The position numbers and the translations under genes are program-made. DNA of 64,000 bases from Eutypa lata (taxonomy: Eukaryota > Ascomycota > Sordariomycetes > Xylariales > Diatrypaceae): the NCBI GenBank assembly GCA_022661535.1, contig JAKULF010000008.1:62001-126000 (forward strand). The letters run 5' to 3'. Positions 50,501-62,027 of the stretch are shown here, piece by piece. Position 1 is the stretch's first letter, and each line of letters opens with the position of its first letter. The notes beneath the pieces are model-generated. The model did no database searches, was not told the DNA's origin, and saw only the letters and a program-made list of their open reading frames with translations.

Positions 50501-52479
50501 TTAATTATATTAATATATAATGTTTTTTATATTTAATATATATTTGTTTTAATAAAGCGTATTTAAAGTTTTATACGTTTATATTTTAATTAAAATTAAA
50601 GTATAATAAAAGTAAATATTTTTCGTTTTATTTTATTTATATTATTTTATATTCGATTAAAAATATTTAATATAAATGATAAAATTATTTATAACGAATA
50701 TAAAGAAAAAATAATACGTAAAAAATACGAAAAGTAATAAAAGAAGTTTTAAAAAGCGTTTATAATTTTTTATATCGTAAAGTTTAAAAGTTTATTTAAA
50801 TAATTATACGTTTAATTAAAAAAACTTATTAATATATTAAATAAAAGTTTTTTTTTATTTAAAAAAAAAATAATAAAGTTTAATTTAAAAAAAAACGTTT
50901 TATAATAAATAAATTATTATAATAATCGGTTTTAAATATAAAAATAATAAAATTATAATAATTAAAATTAATATCGTTATATAAAATAAAAAAATATCGA
51001 ATAAAAAAAGCGTAAAAAAAAGCGTAAAAGAAAAAGTAAAAAGAAAAAAAAAACAAAATATATAAAAGAAAAAAGAAAAAAATTAATATTATAATTTTAA
51101 CGAATTAACGTTAATAAATAATTTTTATATAATTAAGTAAATTATTATAATTTTAAAGTATATTTCGAAAATTAAAAATTATTTAAATTATATATAAACG
51201 AAATATAATATAATTAAATTAATAATAAATAAATAAAGTATAATATTATAAAAAATAAATTTTTATTAATTTTAAATTATAAAATATATTATTTAATATT
51301 TATAAAAAATAATTACGAAATAATCGTTATAATTATAATTTTCGAAAAGAAAAAGTAAATAATATTTAATATATATTTATATTAAATTTAACGTTTAATT
51401 ATATTTTATTATTAATTTAAATAAAGCTTAATTTTTATATTCTTTTTATTAATATAATAAATAATTACGAAAATTAAGTATTTATATATATTTATAAAAT
51501 TTTTTATTAATTTATATTTATAATTTTTATATATAATAACTTTTTTTTACGTAATAATATAACTTTATATTATTAAATCGTTATAATAATAAATATTATA
51601 AAATAATTATAAAATAATTTTTAATTAACGTTTATAATTAATTTAAATAAAATATTACTTTTTAAAAATTACGAAAAAATATTAAAAAAATTAACGATAA
51701 AACGAATTATTAAAAAAATATTAAAAAAGACATTATTAAATTAATTCGTAAAAAATGTCTTATAATTTAATAAAGCTTTTAAAAAACGTATAAAGTTAAG
51801 AAATAAATAATTTTATTTATTTTATTAAATATAATATTATTTATTAATTTAATATAATAACGATTTTTTAAGAAATTAAACGTTATTAATTTAAAACGTT
51901 TTTTTTAATTTTTAAAGTATTATTTTAACGTTTAATTTATAAGATTATTTAAAAATATAATATTAAATATTAATTTTAAATTAATATTATAAATGCTTTA
52001 TAAAAAGTTACAAAAGTCGTAATTATTAAAATAATAAAAAATAATTTATTTTATTTAAAAATTAAATTAAAATAATTTTAAAATAATTTAATAATACGTA
52101 TAATTATTAATTTATATGTTATTTATATTAAACGTATTATTATTTAATAAAAATATATATAATTAATATAAACGTTTATATTTAATTATTCGATTTTAAA
52201 TAAATTTTAAATAAATAAAAATAAAAAAAATAATATTAAAATTAATATATTATATATATAAAGAAATAAAAAAAAGTTAATTAAATAATTAAAAAGATTT
52301 TAAAGTTTTTAAAACTTAAAGAAGTAAAAATAATTTATTATAAAAAATAATAAAATAAATATTTAAATTTAACTTTTATTTTTATTAAATTTTAATTATA
52401 AAAAAAAGTATAAAATAAAATACGAATAAATATTACGAATTATTAATTATTTTAAATTATTTTATTAAAAAAAATTATT

Positions 52480-52710
52480 AAATTTATAAATAATTTATAA
52501 ATATATAAATCTTTTACTTACGAATTACTTATAAATATTTTAAAAAAACTTATAAATAACTTGTAAATATTTTAAAATATTTACGAATTATTTATAAGTT
52601 TTTTAATATTTTTAAAAAAGCTTATAGATAACTTATAGGTAAAAAAAAAAGCCCATGGGTATTTATGGGTCCGTAGGTATTTTGCCGTGGGCGGGCTTTT
52701 CCTACTCTTA
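52480..52710. repeat. Right terminal inverted repeat and subterminal tandem units
   Basis: Units such as ttacgaattacttataaa and ataacttataggt in the inverse orientation to those at 44356-44580, ending ctactctta at the 8-bp duplication. Confidence 0.6.
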
Positions 52711-52718
52711 GTATACGC

Positions 52719-53667
52719 CATCATATATCGTATTTCAGATAGCTTTAAAGGGCTTGGGTATTCCTCCTTTCTGCACGGCTATCGCTTTAGCCGCCTTACA
52801 CGTTACACAGACAGTAGATGTAAGTGTGTTTCCCTGGCTATGTTCGGCATGCATGAATTGCTAATATGCTTCACTGTGACCCTAGTGCATTAGGGCGGCC
52901 TAAGGATTAGAAGGACCACAGGGGAATATACCCAATAGCTAGACCAGAGTGATACGTAATAATAACCTGTTTTAAGCGACCTTTATTGTGGTACCATCTT
53001 TTGCAACTTACAAACTTCTTTTTCAGCTTGGTTACCTCTATCTCTAGCTTGGCTCATACTATGAGATATTAAGTGGTTGTTCTACCCACGTTGTAGTGCA
53101 TGTGATTGAGCAGCCATCTGGCTTCTTGCAATCAAGACCTAGAATGTAACCTAACAGGTATTCCAGCCTATCCTTGGCACCTTAGGACTTCAAGAGTATT
53201 GGCTTGCATATTCCCTGTGCCACAGTGCTTTAATACTGTGAGATGAGCTCTACGTTTGATAGGTTCATTATCCGGCTCAAATTCATTGTAATTCGCATCC
53301 GACGCTGGACCCTGTCTCAATATGCTTCTGCGAGAGAGGCACAGCTAGAGCCACCTTCAAATGGAGACGCGTCATTAGACGGGATTTGTTAGATGGCTTA
53401 CTATGGATTATAGTGTAAATATTCCTAGCTTAGCAAGCCCAAAGTACCCCAAGAGAAGTTATGATTGAGAGATGCTTCGCTGCTTCGCTGCTTCTCCCCG
53501 GCGTCAAATATGACTACTAGTATTACTTCCTTAGTAAGCTTCATTGTCACGGGTAACGATTCAATGTATTTAGTTGTAGATACTAGTTGTCAAACACCAT
53601 TATAGACCACTTCACCTTACATGTCTGTTCATATCGTGACGCCGGGGTAGCCGTTGAGTCTAATATC
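52719..53667. other. Gap between hAT-like element and P450 with a possible gene relic
   Basis: Normal composition. On the - strand, about 53165-53330 can be read as NEFEPDNEPIKRRAHLTVLK and onward, and about 53050-53160 in a shifted frame as YLLGYILGLDCKKPDG, with stops around them. This looks like a decayed coding fragment of unknown family. The last 200 bases probably hold the P450 promoter. A short gcttcgct tandem lies near 53473. Confidence 0.35.
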
Positions 53668-53906
53668 ATGTTTCAATTCAGTATGTCGCAAATCGATAGC
53701 TTTAGCGGAGCTGTAAGCTTTGCTGCTTACGTATTCGGGTTTTACGTGGGCAATATTCTACTCAATTAACAGCAAATAGAGCACTGGTAGCTGATCATCT
53801 AAACCAAAGATTGTTATTGTCACCGGTTATCGACTTCTCCTTCACCCTTTAAGCAAATATCCTGGACCCGCCATTGCTCAAATATGTGATGGATATGCCG
53901 CCTTTC

Positions 53907-53911
53907 ACGCC
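53907..53911. repeat. Target-site duplication, left, of LTR element B
   Basis: acgcc here and at 59477-59481 directly flank element B; both are codons of the P450 gene. Confidence 0.8.
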
Positions 53912-54175
53912 CTGTAGGATCTAATGGAACGCAGGGAATTTATAACAATTGTAATATAATTATTAATAATATTCTCGTTATAAGATAACTTAAATTTAAA
54001 GAACTTAAAGGTTTTATATATATTAATTATAAAACGCATTAATTATTTATTATATTCGTATTTATATAAAGTTATCGTTAAACGTATACGTTATTTAAAT
54101 ATATAAATCTTTAAAATTAATAAAATAATTAAATAAAGTTAATTATTTATAAAAAATTAATTTATAAAATTTTAA
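53912..54175 (-). repeat. LTR of element B, left
   Basis: Reverse-complement match to the LTRs of element A; outermost 40 bases keep G+C, the rest is heavily mutated. Confidence 0.8.
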
Positions 54176-57100
54176 ACTTTTTTTTAAAATAATAATTTTA
54201 ATTATAAAAAGTTATAAAAAGATTTATAAAGTTATATATAAAAATATTTTAATAATTTATTTTAAAAATTATATTTATTTAATATAAATAAATAATAAAA
54301 CTTATTATAAAAAAAAGTTATTTTATTATATATATAATTAAAACTTTTTATAAAACAAAAATAATTATTATTAATTAAATATTAATTATTTTTAAGTTTT
54401 TTATTAATTTAATAAATAAAGATTTCGAAAATAATTTAATTAAATAATTTATTAATTAATTAATATTATTAACGTAATATATATTAATTTATTTATTAAT
54501 TATAATAAATTTATTATAATAAAATAATAAATTAATATATTTTATTGTTTTATAAAAATTAAAATTTTTATTAACTTTTATAATATTAATATTATTATAA
54601 AATATAATAAATAATTTAATATTATAATTTAAATTTAAAGTATTATTTAAATATTAAAATATATTATTTAAATATATAACTTTTTTAAAAGATTTTTATA
54701 ATATTATATATTTAATTTTATAATTATTAAATATTATAATTTTTAAAATTTATAATATTTAATTTATAAAATTAAATTTTTTTAAATCTTTTAAATTAAT
54801 AATATATATTTTTATTAATTTTTTTTAATTTAAGTTATTTATTTAATTAAAATTTAAATATATTTTTAAAATTAAATCGCTTTTATAATTATATATAATT
54901 TTTAAAATAAAATATTAAAAAAGATATTTTTATAATTTATTTAATTAAATAAAATAATTAAAATTTAAATTAATTATAAATTTAATTAATAAATATATAT
55001 TAAAAATAATATTAAATTTAATTTTTAAAGTTAAATATAATAATAATTTTATTTATTATTAATATTTATTAATTTCGTTTTTTAAAGCTTAATTTTTAAA
55101 TTTTATTAACTTAATTTTAAAAATAATAAAAATATTAATATAAATAATTTTTTTATTATTATATATATTAAATCGTTATAATAACTTTTTAATATAACGT
55201 TTTTATTAAATTTTAATAATTTTAATAATACGATTTATTTTTATATTATTTTTTAAATAAATAATTATAAAGTTTATTTTATTAAGTTTTATTTTATTTA
55301 TAAAAGCTTTAATTAATTAATTTATAATAACTTTTATAAAGTTAATTATAAATAAATCGTTTATATAATAAATAATTATAAAAATAATTTAATTATTAAT
55401 AAAAACCTTTTTATTATATAAAAATATAATAAATTTTTATATTTTAAATATTTTAATTAAATGTTTATATTATAATTTAAATAATTATTTTAAATCGTAT
55501 AAAGCTTTATTTAATTTAATTATTTTATTTTATTTAATAATTTTAAAATATTAACTTTTAAAAAGTTATATATAAATTTCTTAATTTATATTAAAATATA
55601 TAAAGGCATTTTATACGTCGAATTATATTATTTTTTATTTTTTATTTATTATTATAATTAATATAAAATATTAAGTTTTAAATTTAACGATTATATTAAA
55701 AGTTTTTAAATAATTAATTTTTAATTATTATATATATTTTTAAATAATAAATTTCGTTTTATAACGTATAATTTTCTTTATATTAATTATTTAATTAAGC
55801 TTAACATTTAATATATTAATAATAAACTTTATTTTAAATAATTATTAAGTTTTTATAATAATTTTACTTAATAATAAATTAATAATTATATAAATGTTTA
55901 AACCTTTTAATTTTTTAACTTTAATATTATAAGCTTTTAATTATAATTTAAAATTAAAAGCTTATAAAGTACGTTTAAAAATAAAAAGTTTAATAATTAT
56001 AATTATTAATAATATAAAAGTTATTTTTTTATTTTTTAAATTTATATTAATTAATATCGTAAATAAAAATATATCTTTTATTATAAATAATAATTAATTT
56101 ATATTAATTTTTATATATTTTATAATATTTTAATTTAAAGTATTATTATTAATATTAATTTATTATTATATTAATATATTATTAAATGTTATTATTAATT
56201 ATTAATTTATAAACTTATTAAGTTTAAAAGTTTTAAATAATTTATTTTTATTTTTTTATAATTTAAACTTAAAAATAATTATTTTTTTTATAATTAATTT
56301 AATATTATATTTTTGTTTTAATTATATATTTATAAGTTTATAATTAAAATTATTAATTAAATTAATTAATATTTATAATTAATTTATAACGTTATTATTA
56401 TTATTAAATTATTAATTAAAGTTATTTTTTTTATTTTAATTATAAAATTTAAACTTTTAACGTTAATTTTTAAGTTATTAACTTTAAAATTAACTTTTAT
56501 AATAATATTTAAAGTATTTAATTATATATATTAATTATTTAATATATTTATATTTTTAAATTATAAAGCTTTTTTTTTTATAAATTTTAAATTTTATAAT
56601 GTAAATTTTTAATATTAAAGTTTATAATTTTTTTTTAATATATAATTTAAGCTTAATTTTATATTAATTAATATTATAATATATTATAAATTTTTAATTA
56701 ATTAAATAATTTATATAAATAATATACTTATAATATATTTTAAACGATATTTTATAATTAAGTAATTTATAAAGTATTTTATTATATAAATACGTTATTA
56801 TTAATAATGCTTTTTTTTATAAATAATTAAAAAGTTTTAAAATTATAAAAAATGTTTTTATTTTATTTATTAAAATTAAATTTATACGTTTTATAAAGTT
56901 ATTAAGTTTTTTAATATAAATAAATATTTTATAATAAATAATTTTATTATTATTTAAAGTAATTTTAAACTTAATATTAATATATTTAATATTATTATTA
57001 ATAAAAAATTTTTTAATTTTAATATTATATTAATTTTTAACTTTTAATTTATAAATATTAAAAGTTTTTAATACTTTTAATTTAATTTTTAATAATTTAA

Positions 57101-59212
57101 TTTTTAAAAATTTTAATTTTTTATTTAAAAAGGTTATATAATATTTATAACGATCGTATATTAAAAATAATAACCTTTTTATATTATTATAAACTTTTTA
57201 TAAAATTATATATTTTATTTAATTTATAATATTTTTATAAATATATTATCGTTACGTAATTTATAAATATATTTTATATTTTTATTTTTTATAAATTATA
57301 AAATTAATTTTATTTATTTTTAATCGTTTAATTATTAAAAATTTAATTAATAACTTAAATAATATATATTTTAATTTATTATATTAAATTTTTAATAAAT
57401 TTATTTTTATAAATTACTTTTTAATAATTATTAATATATTAAAATAACTTTTATTACTTTTTTTCATTTTAAAAAATATATAATATAATTCTTTTTAATA
57501 ATAACTTTTAATAATTAATTATTTATTAAATTTATTAAAAAACTTTAAGTTTATATTTTTATTTATAAAAATATAATATTTTTTTAATTTATTAATTAAA
57601 AATAAATTAATTTTTAATTTAAATATAAATAATACGTTTTTTATAATATAAAATCTTTTTATATTAATATATTTTAATTTAAAATTATTAATGTTAATTA
57701 TTATAAATAATTTAATTTATTTTTATTTAATTATACGATTTATTATACGATAATTAAAAAGGTAATTTTTATTAATTATAATATATATTATTATTTTTAT
57801 ATTTATTATTAAATTTAATATAATTAATTTTTTAAATTTCTTTAAGCTTAAATAATTTAAATTTTTATTAATAATATATATTTCGTTAAATTAATTAATT
57901 ATAAAATTTATTTTAAAATAATTAATTTTTATATTTTTATTTAACGTAAATATAAAAAAAAAAAAAAAAGTTTTTTAAATTTTATAAACTTTATAAACTT
58001 TATAAATAACTTTTAATTAAGTTTTATAATAATAATATTAATTTAATTATTATTATTTAAATTCTTTATAAAAAAAATAAATAAATTAATTTATTTTTAT
58101 TTACGCTTTTTGCGCTTTAAAAGTATAATTAATTTTAATTATTATTATTACTTAAAAATATTATTATTATTATTTTTTTATTATTTATTATTTTTTTTCT
58201 TTTTTAAATTTTTCGTTATTTTATTTTTTTTATTTTTTTATTTTTTAAATGCTTTATTTAAATAAAAAAAAATAATTTTTATTAATATAATTAATATTTT
58301 TATAATATATATAATAAATTTAATATTTATTATTACGTTAATTTCTTTTATTATTTAAAGCGTTAATTTAATTTTCTTTATATTTTAAAACTTAAAATTT
58401 ATTAATAAATAACGAAATTAAATTATTAAACGTATAAATTTTAAAATTATTTTTAAAAGTTTAAATTATAATTTATATTATAACATTATATTTTTTAATA
58501 AATAAATTTAATATTTAAATTATAATTATTTTATTAAAAAAAATTAAGTTTTTAAATTTAAGCTTATTATAAAATAATTTTATTTTATTAAAATATTATT
58601 TTATAATATTAAAATTATTAAAATAAACGTTAAAAAAAATTTTTAAATAAAAAATTTAAAATTAAAATTTTTAAGTTTATAAATTTATTAAAACTTAATT
58701 TATATATTTTTAATAAAAATTAAATTTTTAATATATTATAAAAAATCTTTTTTAAAATTAAGTTATATAATAATTTTAATATTTTTTTTTTATTTAATAA
58801 ATTTATTAAATTAATTATTTATAATGATTTTTAAATTATTTTTTATAAAAAATAATTTAATTTTTAATATTTATAAATTATAATTATTAAATTTTTTTAA
58901 AAAAATAATTTTAATTTTATTAATAATTAAAGTTATTATATAATATAAAAAAGTAAATAAATAAATAAATAAGTTCGAATATATAATATTAAAAAAATAA
59001 TTATATTAAGTAAAATCGAAAGTAATAATAATTTTTAAAGCGTTAAATATATAATAATTAAATAAAGTAATAAATATAAGTTAAGTTAATTCGTATTAAT
59101 AAATAATAAATATTATAATTATTAAAAATAATTATAAAATAACTTATATAAAGATTTAAATAAAATAATTTAATTAAATAAATTATTATAAATATAAATT
59201 AAAGTTTATAAT

Positions 59213-59476
59213 TTATAAAACTTAATAAAACGTAAAAAATTTATAATAATTATAATATAATTATTAATAATATTTTTATTATAAGATAATTTAAATTTAA
59301 AGAATTTAAAGGTTTTATATATATTAATTATAAAACGTATTAATTATTTATTATATTCGTATTTATATAAAGCTATCGTTAAACGTATACGTTATTTAAG
59401 TATGTAAATCCTTAGGATTAATAAGGTGGTTAGATAAAACTAGTTATTTATAAGAAATTGATCTATAGAATCCTAG
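59213..59476 (-). repeat. LTR of element B, right
   Basis: Direct repeat of 53912-54175. The last 80 bases toward the P450 (from about 59396) are much less mutated. Confidence 0.8.
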
Positions 59477-61123
59477 ACGCCTTATGTCAGACCCTTCACT
59501 TGACTACTTGGCATGATCATATGAAATACGGTAAGCTGCAAAATGTATTCCCCAACGTGGGTAGTTTCGTTGAATTGTTAACATGAGATTTAGGTCTAGT
59601 CGTACGGCATGGCCCAAATAGATTGGTCTTCAATACGGTCACAGCTTTACGAGGTATGCTACCTAGCCATGATCATAGTATCACCTCTACTAACTTACTC
59701 AGACATATATCATAATGACCGAACTACGAAAGCCAGATCATATCTGGCTGTGCAGGAGGCGCCAGGTGTTCACAACATTTTCAATGCCACTGATAAGGGT
59801 ATGCACCGTTCTAAGCGAAAACTTATCAGTCCCGTCATTACCGATCGTTCCATGAGAACATTCGAGCCCATCCTACTTGAACAAATTGATATATTCCTCA
59901 ACAGCTTGCTTTCCTCTCAAGGCGCTATCAACATGAAAGATCTTAGTCAGCGTCTAGGTTATGACGTGATTGCATTGCTATCTTTCGGGTAACCCTTAAA
60001 GCTTCAAACCGACCAAACTAATCGGTTCCTGCCCAAGGCGATTGCACGAGACATGTTTCGTTTCAATGTTAGTATGCAGATTCAACTTATACCGTGGTTA
60101 AGACTGCAATTTCCTCTTCAACTCATGTTTTTTCCGATGAGAATGAGGTTCTTCAGACTATTAGGGAGCATGATACAATCCCGTACCACCGAGCCTATGT
60201 ATGCTAAGAAGGATTTTTACTCTTTTGTGACTGAGAGTCTAAACAACGACGCCAGCATGACTCAGGCGAACGAGTTATGGAGCGAGGCAATCTTTTTCTT
60301 TATAGCAGGTTCGTTGCTTTACCCTCTAGAGTAAAACCCTGTACGCTAATAACATACTTGATAAGGAGGCGACACAACTAGTACCGCTATTAGCAGCACT
60401 TTTTACCACTTGTCTCGGAACCCGGATTCATATAGCAATTTGGCGAAGGAAATTCGCTCAACGTTCAAAAAAGGTAGCGAAATCTCGGGTTTGAACCTTG
60501 CCGGGTGTCGATATCTACGTGCTTGTATCAACGAAGCCCTGAGATTGAATCCGCCGGCCCCTGGCACACTATGGAGAGAATTAGCCCCTGAAGATGCAGA
60601 TAGGCCATTCCTAGTTGACGGTAATCTCATTCCTCGCGGTACCATGGTCGGTGTAAATGTATACTCGCTTCATCACAACGAGGAGTACTTTCCGGAACCC
60701 TTTCGATTCAATCCGGATCGCTGGCTATCCTCTACAACGAATGGGGATGACAACATAACACAGCATAGTGCCATCAGCGACAATGAGAGCATACATCTGC
60801 CGGCTGACAGTAAGAGATCGGCTGACGCTTTTATCCCCTTTTCTACTGGGACTCGTTCCTGCGTAGGTAAGGCCATGGCGTACTTGGAAACAAGCCTTGT
60901 CATCGCTAAAACACTGTGGTACTTTGATTTCGAGCCAGCAGGCGGGAAGCTTGGTAGCATTGGGACACGAGAGCTTAATCTTCCGAATGGGAGAGGGAAG
61001 GTTGAAGAATTCGAACTATTTGACAACCTTACTGCTACCCATGACGGTCCGTACCTAGTGTTCCGGCCTCGTGATGACTCATGCAGGGAAGAACTAAGCA
61101 TGAGAAGTGGGAAAAGTGAATGA

Positions 61124-62027
61124 AGTAGACCGGTAACTGATGGTACATGACCGGGCCCTAATAGAGAAATGGAGAGTGGGTTAGGAGTGGAGGTTACTCT
61201 GTTGAAGATTGATATAATAATGTACTCTAGAGATAGTGAACAACATACAAGAACCATAGATGAGCCTAGCCATCCGTCTTGATATGTCTAGCCCATAATT
61301 GGGACGACTAAGTTGCGATAGCGGTGCATTTACGGATTTAGGCAGTAATAAGAAGTGAGGTTTGCTTCAGATAATTCTTCATACGATCAAGGTGGCATGC
61401 TTCGGATCTTCATGTAACTCACACATGTATGTAATACAAATCGATTGACCAGGAGGCGCCAATTTACAAGGTTTTTATGTCAGCCGTGTTAATATTAACA
61501 AAACTTTTCGACCATCACAGAAATAGAAAATGTTCAGGTGATTATCGACAATAGTAATTCATTCGGCTGAATATAAGGTACGTATTGGCTGAAAGTGATA
61601 CGTGCCCGTCTAGAATACATACGGGCTTAAGAACTTAATGGCGATCACTGGAATAAGGGAACTCCTGCTCCATATGCCTCATGTAACCACTTCACCCAAT
61701 TATAGAAGTATTTACACAATCATGAATAGCAACATGATTTAAAATTGTGGCTTGAACCTTTCTAAAATTATAGGTCTTTCTATTCAGGAACAATCGTCTT
61801 TATTTTATTAATTGCACAATAGTCTTTGTAAAAAAAAACAAGCCTTGCACTTAGCCTTTGTCTCCGTCAACATCGCATTGATATAAGAGGGTATGACGAG
61901 CTTCTTACATGAACGTGACAGGTTATTCTGTCTGTTTCTGTAATCCTTCATTTGCGATTGAATAAGCTGAATTAATGCGGGACTAGGCAAACTCTCTAGT
62001 TCATAGTGTAGCAGCAAACGACCCACC
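61124..62027. other. Intergenic, no gene seen
   Basis: About 0.9 kb of A+T-leaning spacer between the P450 and the next gene; no supported coding sequence. Confidence 0.4.

Larger units (their letters stand above)
44356..52710. mobile_element. RIP-degraded hAT-superfamily-like DNA transposon
   Basis: An 8.35-kb A+T block with imperfect terminal inverted repeats (TAAGGGTCGGGAATG at left; complement of right end TAAGAGTAGGAAAAG). These fit the YARNG start known for hAT ends, and an 8-bp duplication flanks the block. Just inside each end are tandem, still G+C-containing subterminal units (gggtaccc, cctacgggtaccc, acttacgaataaccc at left; inverted equivalents at right, 52480-52700), also typical of hAT elements. 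No transposase can be read through the mutations. At 8.35 kb it is longer than usual hAT elements (about 3-5 kb), so a nested insertion or captured DNA may be hidden inside. The remaining C residues lie mostly in CG, unlike the LTR elements next to it. Confidence 0.65.
53912..59476 (-). mobile_element. RIP-degraded LTR retrotransposon, copy B (inverted relative to copy A)
   Basis: A 5.57-kb A+T block bounded by direct repeats of about 264 bases (53912-54175 and 59213-59476) that are the reverse complement of the LTRs of copy A: the left border reads ctgtaggatcta, the complement of the tagatcctaca end of copy A. Interior segments also match copy A in reverse (for example aaagcgcaaaaagcg in complement near 58100 versus 38345). 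The 5-bp acgcc duplication is intact. It sits in an exon of the P450. RIP spares the outer ends, as in copy A. Confidence 0.85.
53668..61123 (+). pseudogene. Cytochrome P450 monooxygenase split by an LTR retroelement
   Basis: Amino-terminal part at 53668-53911: hydrophobic anchor (SGAVSFAAYVFGFYV), an intron, then YRLLLHPLSKYPGPAIAQI, the proline-rich hinge, up to FHA. The frame resumes exactly at 59482 after element B and its acgcc duplication are discounted. Then introns 59531-59593, 59654-59702 and 60309-60365. Later motifs: RLVFNTVTALR, MHRSKRK (helix C), the oxygen-binding helix I (AGGDTTST, formed across the last intron), EALR (ExxR), FNPDRW, and the heme site FIPFSTGTRSCVGKAM with its Cys. 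The family resembles fungal P450s of secondary-metabolite clusters. Besides the insertion there is an in-frame TAA at 59990-59992 where a Tyr codon is expected; this is not a RIP-type change. Both lesions make it a pseudogene. Role if intact: oxidation of the cluster product in the endoplasmic reticulum. Confidence 0.9.

Noticed and set aside
36982..59476. A+T blocks as centromere or mitochondrial DNA
   Set aside because: Each block has defined repeat termini and target-site duplications inside or between genes, so they are transposon insertions changed by RIP.
60301..60370. Stops in the P450 after FFFIAG taken as lesions
   Set aside because: They lie in a 57-nt GT-AG intron (60309-60365); splicing restores the helix I motif.
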